A model generated the notes under the pieces. That model searched no databases. It was not told where the DNA came from and saw nothing but the letters and a program-made list of their open reading frames with translations. The translations under genes were made by a program, and so were the position numbers. 64,000 bases of DNA from Branchiibius hedensis. GTDB taxonomy: Bacteria; Actinomycetota; Actinomycetes; Actinomycetales; Dermatophilaceae. Location of the stretch: contig NZ_UESZ01000001.1 of assembly GCF_900108585.1 (NCBI RefSeq), positions 1,240,001-1,304,000 of the forward strand. The letters run 5' to 3'. This document shows positions 25,187 to 34,160 of this stretch, one piece after another (position 1 is the first letter of the stretch; each line of letters starts with the position of its first letter).

Positions 25187-26722
25187 TCACGTGCTGCCGT
25201 CCGCAGCGGGTAATGCCTCCAACGACCGCAGCAGATCCTGCGCGGTCGCCGACTGCTCGAGCAACCGGCCCACATGCGCCCGCGTTCCGCGTTCCGGTTC
25301 CAGGGTCGGCACTCGCTGCAAACTGCTCTGGCCGGGGATGTCGAAGATCACCGAGTCCCAGGATGCGGCCGCCACTTCCCGGGGGAACTTGGTCAGACAC
25401 ATCCCGCGGAAGTAGGCGCGGGTGTCCGGCGGCGGAGCGGTCACCGCCTCCTGGACCGCCGCCGAGCTGACCAGTTCGTCGAATCGGCCTGCGGCAGCCA
25501 ACCGGTTGAACAGGCCCTTGTCGGGACGTACGTCGCTCCACTGGATGTCGATCTGACGTAGCTTCGGGTTACCCCAGTCGAGGCCGTCGCGAGCCCGATA
25601 GCCCTCCAGGGTGGCCAGTTTCGCGACCCAGTCCACCTGCCGGGCCGCGTCCATCGGATCGCGCTCGAGGGTGGTCAGCACCTGCTCCCAGTGCTGCATC
25701 ACCTCGGCGGTGTCCTCATCGACGTCGGCGCCGTAGGTCCTGGCCAGCCAGTCGGCGACCAGTTCGTGATAGCGCCAGAGCAACTGGACAGCCGTCATCT
25801 GCCGACCACCGGCGAGCGACACCTTGGTCTGCAAAGTGGGGTCGTGCGAGATCGCCTGCAGGGTGGCGACCGGTTTGTCGACCGTGAGGTCCTCGGTGAT
25901 GGCGCCCGCCTCGATCAGGGCCAGCACCAACGAGGTCGTGCCCATCTTCAGCAGGTTCGCGACGTCGCAGTGGTTCGCATCGCCCAAGATGACGTGCAAC
26001 CGGCGGTACTTCTCGGTCGTCGCGTGCGGTTCGTCGCGGGTGTTGATGATCGGCCGCTTCAAGGTCGTCTCCAAACCGACCTCGACCTCGAAGAAGTCGG
26101 AGCGCTGGGCCAGTTGGAAGCCCGGTTTACCCGACTCGACCCCGATACCGACCCGGCCGGATCCGCACATGACCTGTCGCACCACGAAGAACGGGATCAG
26201 ATGTTTGACGATGTCCGCGAACGGAGTGGCGCGGCTCATCAGGTAGTTCTCGTGGGTGCCGTAGCTGGCACCTTTGCCGTCGGTGTTGTTCTTGTACAGG
26301 TTCACCCCGGGCGCGCCGGGTGCGGACAACAACTGCACCGCCCGGGCCATGACGACCTCCCCGGCGCGGTCGTAGGCCACGGCCGCGCGAGGGGTGGTCA
26401 CCTCCGGTGAGCTGTACTCCGGATGGGCGTGATCGACGTACAACCGGGCGCCGTTGGTGAGCACCACGTTGGCCAGGGTGGGGTCTTCCTCGTCGGTCAG
26501 TTGGCTGGGATCGGCGTGGACGCGGGAGATCTCGAACCCGCGGGCGTCGCGCAGCGGCGCCTCGTCCTCGTAGTCCCAGCCCGCGCGGGCCGCGCGCATG
26601 CCCTGGTCGGTGGCGTAGGCCGTCACGACTCGCCCGGACAGCACCATGGGGTTGGCCGTCGGGTTGCCGGGCACGGAGATGCCGTACTCGGTCTCGATAC
26701 CCATCACGCGGCGTACGGTCAT
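25187..26722 (-). CDS. dop: Deamidase/depupylase of Pup, Dop
   Basis: This 511-residue paralog of PafA converts Pup's C-terminal Gln to Glu and also removes Pup from substrates. N-terminal GIETEYG, LYVDHAHPEYSSPE with the catalytic-region Asp, KNNTDGKGASYGTHENYL, and [23 protein letters not shown] (split here: [19 protein letters not shown]) are conserved. The extra segment near residues 40-80 (DEAPLRDARGFEISR region) is the Dop loop that PafA lacks. ATG 26722 was chosen; ATG at 26704 directly before GIETEYG is a shorter alternative. It lies 28 bases after the TetR gene on the same strand and may be read partly from that cassette. Confidence 0.95.
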   Translation of the reverse strand: MTVRRVMGIETEYGISVPGNPTANPMVLSGRVVTAYATDQGMRAARAGWDYEDEAPLRDARGFEISRVHADPSQLTDEEDPTLANVVLTNGARLYVDHAHPEYSSPEVTTPRAAVAYDRAGEVVMARAVQLLSAPGAPGVNLYKNNTDGKGASYGTHENYLMSRATPFADIVKHLIPFFVVRQVMCGSGRVGIGVESGKPGFQLAQRSDFFEVEVGLETTLKRPIINTRDEPHATTEKYRRLHVILGDANHCDVANLLKMGTTSLVLALIEAGAITEDLTVDKPVATLQAISHDPTLQTKVSLAGGRQMTAVQLLWRYHELVADWLARTYGADVDEDTAEVMQHWEQVLTTLERDPMDAARQVDWVAKLATLEGYRARDGLDWGNPKLRQIDIQWSDVRPDKGLFNRLAAAGRFDELVSSAAVQEAVTAPPPDTRAYFRGMCLTKFPREVAAASWDSVIFDIPGQSSLQRVPTLEPERGTRAHVGRLLEQSATAQDLLRSLEALPAADGST

Positions 26723-26750
26723 GTCCTCAGTCTCGCACCTCGGTGTTCGC

Positions 26751-27386
26751 TCAGCGGGAGGTGCGTAGCGCAGAGCGTAGGGCGCGGCGCGAGACGGGGC
26801 CCAGGCCATCGACAGCGGCGGCAAGCCGAGCGACACCCGCCAGCGCCTGGCCGACGGTCGCGCCATCGGGTCGGGTGGGCTCCATCAGTTCCAGCCCGAT
26901 GAACGTGGCGCTGACCAGCTCGGTGAGGGCACCAGCATCGAGTACGTCTGCCAGGGGCGAGTCGCGCAGTAGCCGGGCGAGCGTCGTACGGACCTGGTCC
27001 TTCCACAAGGCCAGGGATTCTCCGACCGCCTCAGCGAGCGCGGGACTGCCGTGCGACCCCGCGAGCGTCTGGGCGAGCACCGTCACGTTGCCCTCGGCAC
27101 GTTCCTGTTGGTGCAATCGATCGGCCAGGTCGACCAGTTCAGTGAAGGTCGAGACCGCCTCGAGTTGCGGTTTCATGATCGCCACCCGTTGCGCGGTGGA
27201 CTCCCGGCAGGCAGCGCCGACCAGGCCGTCGACGCTGCCGAAGTGGTAGAACACCAGCGCTTGGTTGACTCCCCCCGCCGCGGCGATCGTCCGGGCGGAC
27301 ACCGCCGCGATGCCCTGCTCCCGGATCACCCGCATCGTCGCCGCGATAAGGGTCTGCTGCGTGGCCATCGACCGAGGGTCAGACAC
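26751..27386 (-). CDS. TetR family repressor of the SRPBCC/DUF4166 cassette
   Basis: This 211-residue TetR protein has an N-terminal helix-turn-helix (ISARTIAAAGGVNQALVFYHF-like: AVSARTIAAAGGVNQALVFY) and a helical ligand domain. GTG 27386 was chosen because GAGGAG lies 5 bases upstream; ATG 27368 has no such site. It overlaps the end of the DUF4166 gene by 8 bases, so it is the third gene of that operon and probably autoregulates through the twin TTGAGC palindromes at 28717-28764. dop starts 28 bases downstream. Confidence 0.88.
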   Translation of the reverse strand: MSDPRSMATQQTLIAATMRVIREQGIAAVSARTIAAAGGVNQALVFYHFGSVDGLVGAACRESTAQRVAIMKPQLEAVSTFTELVDLADRLHQQERAEGNVTVLAQTLAGSHGSPALAEAVGESLALWKDQVRTTLARLLRDSPLADVLDAGALTELVSATFIGLELMEPTRPDGATVGQALAGVARLAAAVDGLGPVSRRALRSALRTSR

Positions 27387-28056
27387 GGATCTCCTCGCGG
27401 TAGGGGCGGACGGCCGCGGGGACGTCCCGCGCATCGACGAAGTGGGCGGTGAATCGGCCGTGATAGCCGAACACCGGCCCGACCAGGCCATGGTGCACCT
27501 CGACCCGGATCCGGAAGCAGGCCGCCTGCTCGTCCCAGTGCTCGCGCACCCGAGCCCGACCCCGGACCCACGACGGCATGGCCACACTCAGCGGGCCCTC
27601 GTGCAGCCGCATCGCGTCGGAGGCGATACACAGACCGCCGCGCTCGTCGACCGACACGTCCAGATCGGCGGCAACGTGTTGGTGGGTGCCGAGGTAGTCC
27701 ACGACCACCCGGCGTTCGGGGTCGTAGACCATGGTGGCGTCGAAGCGGCGACGCCGACCGGGCCGCACCTCGAACGTGCGCACAAACGTCAGGGTCTCCC
27801 GGCCGAAGCCGTCGACGTAGGGATAGTTCTCGATCGTGAACGGCACGTCGCGCCCGGTCTCTGGGAACAGCAGGTTGCGTTGTGCGCCCAGCCGCAGGAA
27901 GGGAGCTACGACGGCCGTGCCGCGCCAGATCCGCTCCATCGTGCCGCGGCCGATACAAGCGCGACCCTCGGCAACGGCCACCCCGAACCGCTCCTGCATC
28001 CGCGGGTGCAGTCTGTCGAAGTCGGAGCCGAGCGCGCGGGCGAAGATCGAGGTCAT
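27379..28056 (-). CDS. DUF4166 domain protein
   Basis: This 225-residue protein matches DUF4166, a domain of unknown function sometimes fused to dehydrogenases. Visible conserved-looking blocks are GRGTMERIWRG, NLLFPETGRDVPFTIENY and GYHGRFTAHF. No membrane helix or signal is evident. ATG 28056 overlaps the upstream gene's stop (ATGA), so it is translated with it. The frame continues upstream to 28308 without similarity. Context suggests a small-molecule or lipid-related function under TetR control; this is a guess. Confidence 0.75.
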   Translation of the reverse strand: MTSIFARALGSDFDRLHPRMQERFGVAVAEGRACIGRGTMERIWRGTAVVAPFLRLGAQRNLLFPETGRDVPFTIENYPYVDGFGRETLTFVRTFEVRPGRRRRFDATMVYDPERRVVVDYLGTHQHVAADLDVSVDERGGLCIASDAMRLHEGPLSVAMPSWVRGRARVREHWDEQAACFRIRVEVHHGLVGPVFGYHGRFTAHFVDARDVPAAVRPYREEIRV

Positions 28057-28700
28057 CGGGTAGCCCCCGTGCTCCAGGTCGTGCGACGGGCGGACGGCGC
28101 CCACGGCACTGCCGGCAGTCGGACAGCCGCGATCGCGACCAGACCCGCCACGGCCAGCCCGACCGGTCCGCCGATCACGATCGCCGCAGCGGCGACGACA
28201 GCAGCCCGGGTAGCCGCGTCCGCGAGGGCTATGCCCGCGGTGAGCTCCGGCGGCAGCGCGCGGTCCGCCCACAGCCGGAGCCGATCGAAGGACCAGGCGG
28301 TGCCCCACGCCATGATCGGCCGGAACAGACGATCAATCCGCGGGTACCGCGACCGGTAGTCGTACCAGGTGAGGAAGGTGACTCCCCCGCCATCGCGCGG
28401 GACGTAGCGCCAGTAGCCGGAGCCTTCTTCGATCGGCGAGAGCGGATTCGGGCAGGCGAACCGCAGCGCGGAGGTCGCCGATCCGTCGTCGCCATGGCGC
28501 TCCCCGGAATGCTCGCCGGTGCCGGCGACGCCGAACCGTCGGTAGCGGAATGCGCCCGCGCCGGTTGGCTCGATGCGCCCGAATCGCACGTCCCAGCGGG
28601 AGTGCTGCGCCGGTGTCTGGGTCAGCGACCAGACCCGATCGAGTCCGGATTCGAGGTGGGCCTCGACATCGACACCGCGTCGACCTGGGCCGTTCCGCAT
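28053..28700 (-). CDS. SRPBCC-like membrane-associated protein, first gene of TetR cassette
   Basis: This 215-residue protein has an N-terminal region (about residues 8-140) that looks like a START/SRPBCC fold (DVEAHLESGLDRVWSLTQTP; YWRYVPRDGGGVTFLTWYDY) and a hydrophobic C-terminal part of one or two helices (residues 160-200). I do not recognise a specific family. ATG 28700 has GGAGGAG at good spacing. A -10 TACTAT and two TetR-type palindromes lie directly upstream. Confidence 0.7.
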   Translation of the reverse strand: MRNGPGRRGVDVEAHLESGLDRVWSLTQTPAQHSRWDVRFGRIEPTGAGAFRYRRFGVAGTGEHSGERHGDDGSATSALRFACPNPLSPIEEGSGYWRYVPRDGGGVTFLTWYDYRSRYPRIDRLFRPIMAWGTAWSFDRLRLWADRALPPELTAGIALADAATRAAVVAAAAIVIGGPVGLAVAGLVAIAAVRLPAVPWAPSARRTTWSTGATR

Positions 28701-28716
28701 GGCTCCTCCAGAGATG

Positions 28717-28732
28717 TTGAGCGATTGCTCAA
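28717..28732. promoter_or_regulatory. TetR operator 1 (TTGAGCGATTGCTCAA)
   Basis: Six-base arms TTGAGC/GCTCAA around a 4-base centre, overlapping the predicted transcription start of the minus-strand operon (-10 TACTAT at 28739-28734). It pairs with a second, better palindrome 32 bases away, centre to centre. Confidence 0.6.
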
Positions 28733-28748
28733 AATAGTAGCAGCGCTT

Positions 28749-28764
28749 TTGAGCGAGCGCTCAA
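28749..28764. promoter_or_regulatory. TetR operator 2 (TTGAGCGAGCGCTCAA)
   Basis: Seven-base arms TTGAGCG/CGCTCAA around a 2-base centre, overlapping the expected -35 position of the minus-strand operon (TTGAGC itself could be that -35) and lying before the divergent DUF3054 gene. Three helical turns separate it from operator 1. Confidence 0.65.
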
Positions 28765-28802
28765 TATGTGAGCGGCTACCCGACCGGGCGATACTGGCCG
28801 GC

Positions 28803-29186
28803 ATGACCAGCCCTACCCCACGCGCCGCCGGCGCGTTCGTGCTCGATGCCCTGCTCGTGTTGTTGTTCGCGGCCATCGGCCGCAGGTCGCACGACGAGTC
28901 GGGTGCGGCGGCCGGCGTGCTGACAACGGCCGGGCCGTTCCTGGCGGGTCTGGTGTTGGGCTGGGTGGTGAGCCTCGTCGTACGTCGATCGGCACCGTTG
29001 AGCGTCAACGCCGCCGTCACCGTGTGGTTCGCGACCGTGTTCTTCGGGATGGTCCTGCGCGTGGTCACCGGTCGCGGGATCGCGGTGTCGTTCATCGTCG
29101 TCGCCAGCATCGTGCTGGCGGTGTTCCTGCTCGGCTGGCGGTGGGCCGCCGGACGCATTGCCCGGCGGCGCCACGCAGCCGTGTGA
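28803..29186 (+). CDS. DUF3054 family membrane protein
   Basis: From ATG 28803 the protein has 127 residues with four hydrophobic helices and a basic tail (GRIARRRHAAV), the layout of the DUF3054 family of unknown function. GATACT lies 7 bases upstream, so it may be leaderless. It diverges from the TetR-controlled cassette, and operator 2 lies about 40 bases upstream, so it may be a member of that regulon. It converges on arc with 3 bases between stops. Confidence 0.8.
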   Translation: MTSPTPRAAGAFVLDALLVLLFAAIGRRSHDESGAAAGVLTTAGPFLAGLVLGWVVSLVVRRSAPLSVNAAVTVWFATVFFGMVLRVVTGRGIAVSFIVVASIVLAVFLLGWRWAAGRIARRRHAAV

Positions 29187-29189
29187 GAC

Positions 29190-30932
29190 CTACAGGTACT
29201 GCCCGGTGCTGCCGACGGAGTCGATGGAGCGGCCCGGGTTGTCGCCGTTCTTGCCGTCGATGAGCGTGCGGATGTAGACGATCCGCTCGCCCTTCTTACC
29301 CGAGATCCGCGCCCAGTCGTCGGGGTTGGTGGTGTTGGGCAGGTCCTCGTTCTCCTTGAACTCATCGACGCAGGAGCGCAGCAGGTGCTCCACGCGGATG
29401 CCCTTGGCGCCGATCGTCAACTGATCCTTGATCGCCATCTTCTTGGCCCGGTCGACGATGTTCTGGATCATCGCGCCGGAGTTGAAGTCCTTGAAGTAGA
29501 GGATCTCCTTGTCGCCACTGGCGTAGGTGACTTCCAGGAAGCGGTTCTCGTCGATCTCGGTGTACATCCGCTCGACGGTTGCCTGGATCATCGCCTCGAC
29601 GGTGGCCTGGGCGTCGCCGCCGTTCTCGGCCAGGTCGTCCGCGTGCAACGGCAGACCGGGCTCGAGGTACTTGCTGAAGATCTCTCGGGCGCTCTCGGCG
29701 TCCGGGCGCTCGATCTTGATCTTCACGTCCAGCCGGCCGGGCCGCAGGATGGCCGGGTCGATCATGTCCTCGCGGTTGGAGGCGCCGATGACGATGACGT
29801 TCTCCAGCCGCTCGACACCGTCGATCTCCGCCAGCAACTGCGGCACGATCGTGGTCTCGACGTCAGAGGAGACACCGGAGCCGCGGGTGCGGAACAGGGA
29901 TTCCATCTCGTCGAAGAACACCACCACGGGCGTGCCGTCGGAGGCGGCCTCCCGGGCACGTTGGAAGATCAACCGGATGTGCCGCTCGGTCTCACCGACG
30001 TACTTGTTCAGCAGCTCAGGTCCCTTGATGTTCAGGAAGTAGCTCTTGGTCTGCTCGCGGCCGGTGATCTCCGCGACCTTGCGGGCCAACGAGGCCGCAA
30101 CCGCCTTGGCGATCAGCGTCTTGCCGCAGCCGGGCGGGCCGTAGAGCAGAACGCCCTTCGGCGGACGTAGCGCGTGCTCACGGAAGAGGTCGGCGTGCAG
30201 GTAGGGCAGCTCCACGGCGTCGCGGATCTGCTCGATCTGTCCGGACAGACCACCGATGTCCTCGTAGCGGATGTCCGGCACTTCCTCCAGGACCAGGTCA
30301 GCGACCTCAGCCTTGGGAATGCGCTCGAAGACGAAACCACTACGGGTGTCCAGCAGGAGAGAGTCACCGACGCGGACGACCTCTTCGGCCAGCGATGCGG
30401 CACGACGGCAGACGCGCTCCTCATCACCGTGGGCGACCACCAGGATGCGGTCCTCCCCCAGCAGTTCCTTCACCTGGACCAACTCGCCGACGTTCTCGAA
30501 GCCGACCGCGGCGACCACGTTGAGGGCTTCGTTCAGCATGACTTCGCGGCCAGCAACCATCTGCTCGCCATCGACCGAGGGGCTGACGGCGACGCGCATC
30601 TTGCGGCCGGCGTTGAGGATGTCCGCGGTGCCGTCGCCGTGCACGGCCAGCACGACGCCGAAGGTTGCGGGCGGCTGGGCGAGCCGATCGACCTCCGACT
30701 TGAGGTTGACGATCTGCTCGCGGGCTTCCTTCAGCGTGCGGGCCAGTCGTTCGTTCTGCGCTGACAGCGTGCCGACGGAGGACTGGAGTTGGAGGATCTG
30801 TTGTTCGAGCTCTCGGGAGCGGCCGCTGCCGGGAGCAGTCGCGAGGCGGTCCCGTAGCGCGGCCACCTCGGACTGCAGGCGGGCGACCGACTCCTCGTCG
30901 GAGGAACCGTGGGGCGTGAAGTGCTCGGTCAT
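29190..30932 (-). CDS. arc: Proteasomal ATPase ARC/Mpa
   Basis: This 580-residue AAA+ ATPase unfolds pupylated proteins and feeds them into the 20S proteasome. It has an N-terminal coiled coil that captures Pup (about residues 15-85), two OB-fold domains (about 90-230), Walker A GPPGCGKT, pore loop after [17 protein letters not shown], and Walker [10 protein letters not shown]. The C-terminus GQYL is the docking motif for PrcA. ATG 30932 has a strong GAGGAGG-like site; an upstream in-frame start is unlikely. It is named mpa in mycobacteria. It stands 2.5 kb upstream of dop, separated by the TetR cassette and DUF3054. Confidence 0.96.
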   Translation of the reverse strand: MTEHFTPHGSSDEESVARLQSEVAALRDRLATAPGSGRSRELEQQILQLQSSVGTLSAQNERLARTLKEAREQIVNLKSEVDRLAQPPATFGVVLAVHGDGTADILNAGRKMRVAVSPSVDGEQMVAGREVMLNEALNVVAAVGFENVGELVQVKELLGEDRILVVAHGDEERVCRRAASLAEEVVRVGDSLLLDTRSGFVFERIPKAEVADLVLEEVPDIRYEDIGGLSGQIEQIRDAVELPYLHADLFREHALRPPKGVLLYGPPGCGKTLIAKAVAASLARKVAEITGREQTKSYFLNIKGPELLNKYVGETERHIRLIFQRAREAASDGTPVVVFFDEMESLFRTRGSGVSSDVETTIVPQLLAEIDGVERLENVIVIGASNREDMIDPAILRPGRLDVKIKIERPDAESAREIFSKYLEPGLPLHADDLAENGGDAQATVEAMIQATVERMYTEIDENRFLEVTYASGDKEILYFKDFNSGAMIQNIVDRAKKMAIKDQLTIGAKGIRVEHLLRSCVDEFKENEDLPNTTNPDDWARISGKKGERIVYIRTLIDGKNGDNPGRSIDSVGSTGQYL

Positions 30933-30995
30933 CGTGGCCTCCTCTGCCGCGCGGAGCGCGTCCAAGTGATGCCAACCGACCCTAACCCGGGAAGA

Positions 30996-32021
30996 TCAGT
31001 TTTCGTCGGGTGGCGCGCTGATTGCCCTCCGTAGGCGCCGAATCTTCTTCTCCGACACGGGTCTTTCGCCGAAGTCGGCGCCCTCCCAGTCCGATGTGTC
31101 CTTAGTCACACCGTCGTCGGCCGTCTCATCCGCTGATACCTGCGTCTCGTCGTACGATCCCTTGGCCGGTCGTCGGGTCCGCCGCGGCGGGGTGACGCCA
31201 GGCGCCAACCGACGCGTCGTGATCAGGAAGCCGGTGTGCCCGTGCATCCGGTGCGCCGGGCGCACAGCCAGCCCCTCCAGATGCCAATCGCGGACCATGG
31301 ACTCCCAGGCCGCGGGTTCGCTGAAGCCGCCATGCGCGCGGATGTCCTCCGCGACCCGGGACAGCTGGGTCGCCGTCGCGACGTAGCAGATCAGCACCCC
31401 GCCGGGGGCGAGGGCGTAGTTGACCGCGTCGAGGCACTCCCACGGCGCGAGCATGTCCAGGACCACCCGGTCGACGGATCCTTCGGGTACGGCGAGTGGC
31501 AGCTCCTCCTGCAAGTCACCGATGCGGACCTGCCAGGCGGGATGATCCTCACCGAAGAAAGCTCTCGCGTTGGCCTTGGCGATGTCGGCGAAGTCTTCGC
31601 GTCGCTCGATCGAGATCAGGCGGCCCTGGTCGCCGATGGCGCGCAGCAGCGACATGCTGAGGGCACCGGAGCCGACCCCGGCCTCGACCACGGCCGCGCC
31701 GGGGAAGATGTCCGCCATCGTGATGATCTGGCCGGCGTCTTTGGGGTAGACCACGGCGGCGCCACGCGGCATCGACATCACGTAGTCCGACAGCAGCGGC
31801 CGCATCGCCAGATACTCGACGCTGGTCGTGTTGCGCACCGTCGTGCCGTCGGGTGCGCCGATCAAGTCGTCGTGTTTGATGTGCCCGCGGTGGGTGTGGA
31901 ACTGCTTGCCGGGCACCAGTTCAATCGTGTGCATCCGGCCCTTGGCATCGGTGAGCTGGACGTGGTCACCCGCCCGGAACGGGCCTCGGCGACGGTCTGC
32001 TCCGGTGGGCTGCTCAGTCAT
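30996..32021 (-). CDS. trmI: tRNA (adenine-58-N1)-methyltransferase TrmI
   Basis: This 341-residue Rossmann-fold methyltransferase makes m1A58 in the tRNA T-loop using S-adenosylmethionine. An N-terminal beta domain (PFRAGDHVQLTDAKG) precedes the AdoMet motif VVEAGVGSGALSMSLLR near residue 108 and DMLAPWE. The acidic and basic C-terminal tail after about residue 280 is longer than in Rv2118c. It is next to arc as in M. tuberculosis. TAGAAT lies 8 bases before the ATG. Confidence 0.93.
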   Translation of the reverse strand: MTEQPTGADRRRGPFRAGDHVQLTDAKGRMHTIELVPGKQFHTHRGHIKHDDLIGAPDGTTVRNTTSVEYLAMRPLLSDYVMSMPRGAAVVYPKDAGQIITMADIFPGAAVVEAGVGSGALSMSLLRAIGDQGRLISIERREDFADIAKANARAFFGEDHPAWQVRIGDLQEELPLAVPEGSVDRVVLDMLAPWECLDAVNYALAPGGVLICYVATATQLSRVAEDIRAHGGFSEPAAWESMVRDWHLEGLAVRPAHRMHGHTGFLITTRRLAPGVTPPRRTRRPAKGSYDETQVSADETADDGVTKDTSDWEGADFGERPVSEKKIRRLRRAISAPPDEN

Positions 32022-32029
32022 CGCCGCTG

Positions 32030-32035
32030 ATTCTA
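32030..32035 (-). promoter_or_regulatory. -10 hexamer (TAGAAT) of trmI
   Basis: TAGAAT lies 8 bases before ATG 32021; transcription would start at or within a base or two of the start codon. Confidence 0.45.
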
Positions 32036-32085
32036 GGCCGACGGAGCCCGATGCCGGTGCCGAGGTTGTTGCGGATCCCGCCCGC

Positions 32086-33231
32086 TCAGGCGACCGCGTT
32101 GAGCGCTACCCGCAGGTCCTCGGCCCGCACGATTCCCAGCAGCTGGCCGGTCCCGTTCACGACTAGCAGGTGGCTCGCCGCGCCCCCGCTGGCCTGATAG
32201 ACGCGCACCAGTTGGGACACGTCGGCCTGCGGGTCGTCGACCTGCGCCACCCACGGCTGCGGCTGTCGCAGCGCGGCTGACTCCACCGCGAGCCCGGGTT
32301 GGCTGGCGCGGACCTGGGTGGCGATCTCGGCGGGGACCACACCCCACGGCGTTCCGTCCGGTGCCGTGACCGCGATGTCCGCATTCTGCGGCAGGCTCGA
32401 CAGCGGCGTTTGACCAGTGGCGATGAACACCGGCCGCAGCAGCTGACCCACCTGCACCTTGCCGAGCACCTGTTCGGCCTGGCCCCGGTTGATCGCGGCC
32501 CCGGCCCCGAACCACAGGAAGCCACCGATCATGATCGCCCACACGGTCGTGATCATCGAGGGTTGCTGGCCGTGCAGCAACGGCAGCCCGATCGCCCACA
32601 GGACCGCGAGGACGGCGACGATCCGACCACACCACCCGGCGACGACCGACCCTTTCGACCGGCTACCAGTGGCGGCCCACACCAGCGACGACACGAGGTA
32701 ACCGCCGTCGAGTGGGAGCCCCGGCAGCAGGTTGAAGACCGCCACGAAGCCGTTGGCCCAGACGAAGGCGGACAGCAGCAACGTGGGCACGCTGATCGGG
32801 TCGAACCGGGTCACGGCCGAGCCGTCGCCCTGCATCTGCAGGACCAACCACCCGATGACGGCGAGTACGGCGTTGGCCAGCGGCCCGACGACGGCGACCA
32901 GTGCGCCCGTGGCCGGCGAGGTGTCGTCCTGGTCGAAGCTGGTGTGCCCACCCCAGGCGTCCGCGACGACCTGGTGCACCGCCATACCGCGGGCCTGGGC
33001 CACGAGCGCGTGCGCGGCTTCGTGCACCAGCACCGAGAGCAACAGCAGGATCGCGAACGCGGCGGCCACGAGGTATCCGCTGGTGCCAAGATCGGGGCGC
33101 AGGTTGGTGACCTGGGGTCCGAAGGTGAAGATGATGATGATCGCGATGATCGGCCAACTGCGCCCGATGTAGACCGGAGCGCCGCGCAAGGACCCGATCC
33201 GCAGCCCCGGAGCCTGCGCTGCACTTGCCAT
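32086..33231 (-). CDS. Site-2 protease-type metalloprotease (M50) with CBS region
   Basis: This 381-residue membrane protease has the zinc motif HEAAH in a transmembrane helix near residue 70 and the second-site GLPLDGG near 170, both required for M50 proteases. A C-terminal soluble part (about residues 250-381) resembles a pair of CBS domains (PVFIATGQTPLSSLP ... HLLVVNGTGQLLGIV). Such proteins cleave membrane-bound regulators within the bilayer; the substrate is unknown. TACGCT is 7 bases before the ATG. It diverges from the RecB-like gene over 53 bases. Confidence 0.9.
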   Translation of the reverse strand: MASAAQAPGLRIGSLRGAPVYIGRSWPIIAIIIIFTFGPQVTNLRPDLGTSGYLVAAAFAILLLLSVLVHEAAHALVAQARGMAVHQVVADAWGGHTSFDQDDTSPATGALVAVVGPLANAVLAVIGWLVLQMQGDGSAVTRFDPISVPTLLLSAFVWANGFVAVFNLLPGLPLDGGYLVSSLVWAATGSRSKGSVVAGWCGRIVAVLAVLWAIGLPLLHGQQPSMITTVWAIMIGGFLWFGAGAAINRGQAEQVLGKVQVGQLLRPVFIATGQTPLSSLPQNADIAVTAPDGTPWGVVPAEIATQVRASQPGLAVESAALRQPQPWVAQVDDPQADVSQLVRVYQASGGAASHLLVVNGTGQLLGIVRAEDLRVALNAVA

Positions 33232-33238
33232 GGCGGTC

Positions 33239-33244
33239 AGCGTA
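33239..33244 (-). promoter_or_regulatory. -10 hexamer (TACGCT) of the M50 gene
   Basis: TACGCT is 7 bases before ATG 33231. A divergent TAGAGT for the RecB-like gene is 28 bases away. Confidence 0.45.
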
Positions 33245-33271
33245 GTCGGGCAGGGTGTCAGCCCCTCGCCC

Positions 33272-33277
33272 TAGAGT
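33272..33277 (+). promoter_or_regulatory. -10 hexamer (TAGAGT) of the RecB-like nuclease gene
   Basis: TAGAGT is 7 bases before ATG 33285, the leaderless arrangement, and decides that start. Confidence 0.45.
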
Positions 33278-33284
33278 TCTGATC

Positions 33285-34151
33285 ATGACTTCACCGGTGA
33301 GCGAGACCATCGCACCGCCCCGCCGTGCGGCGTTGTCGCCGAGCCGTGCGGGCGACTTCATGCAGTGTCCGCTGCTTTACCGGTTCCGGGTGGTCGACCG
33401 ACTGCCCGAGGCCCCGAGTCCGGCGGCTTCGCGCGGGACGCTGGTGCACGCCGTACTCGAACGGCTCTTCGATCTGCCGGCGGGACAACGCGATCCGCAG
33501 ACGGCGCACGAGTTGATCGAGCCGCAGTGGCGGCGGCTGGTCCAGGAGAATCCCGAGCTAGGTGACCTCGTCGACGAGGACGGACTGGCCGATTGGGTCG
33601 CCGATGCGTTCCGGTTGGTGCAGCGCTGGTTCGAGATGGAGGATCCGACGCGGCTGGAGCCGGCGGCGCGTGAGCTCTACGTCGAGGCCGAGGTCGACGG
33701 CCTGACCCTGCGCGGGTACGTCGACCGGTTGGACGTCGCGCCCGGTGGCCAGGTCCGGGTCGTGGACTACAAGACCGGCCGCTCCCCCTCGGAGTTGTTC
33801 GAGGGCAAGGCGCTGTTCCAGATGAAGTTCTACGCCTTGGTGTGGTGGCGCACCCGCGGGGTGATCCCGGCGATGTTGCAGCTGGTCTACCTGGGTAACG
33901 GGGAGATCGTCCGCTATGAGCCGTCGGAGTGGGATCTGCTGGCCACCGAGCGGAAGGTGAAGGCGTTGTGGCAGGCCATCGAGCGAGCCGCGACAACAGG
34001 CGATTGGCGGCCCCGGCCGTCACGATTGTGCGACTGGTGCGACCACAAGGCGTTGTGCCCGGCCTGGGGCGGCACTCCCCCACCGCTACCGGAGTATTCG
34101 ATCGAACGGGCCACCGATCCGGCGATCACCGGAGCGATCGACCCGGATTAG
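33285..34151 (+). CDS. RecB/Cas4-like PD-(D/E)XK nuclease with iron-sulfur cysteines
   Basis: This 288-residue protein is a stand-alone RecB-type nuclease. The nuclease core GYVDRLDV ... VRVVDYKTGR supplies the catalytic Asp and Lys, and Gln/Tyr residues of motif QMKFYALV follow. Cysteines at FMQCPLLYRF near the N-terminus and CDWCDHKALCP near the C-terminus form the four-Cys pattern of an iron-sulfur cluster as in Cas4 and AddB. No cas genes are nearby; the ortholog is Rv2119 beside trmI. Probable role in DNA repair. Confidence 0.9.
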   Translation: MTSPVSETIAPPRRAALSPSRAGDFMQCPLLYRFRVVDRLPEAPSPAASRGTLVHAVLERLFDLPAGQRDPQTAHELIEPQWRRLVQENPELGDLVDEDGLADWVADAFRLVQRWFEMEDPTRLEPAARELYVEAEVDGLTLRGYVDRLDVAPGGQVRVVDYKTGRSPSELFEGKALFQMKFYALVWWRTRGVIPAMLQLVYLGNGEIVRYEPSEWDLLATERKVKALWQAIERAATTGDWRPRPSRLCDWCDHKALCPAWGGTPPPLPEYSIERATDPAITGAIDPD

Positions 34152-34160
34152 GGGTCGGTT

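Noticed and set aside
33285-34151. CRISPR-associated Cas4
   Set aside because: The nuclease and cysteine pattern is Cas4-like, but no repeats or other cas genes are present and the gene is the backbone ortholog next to trmI.
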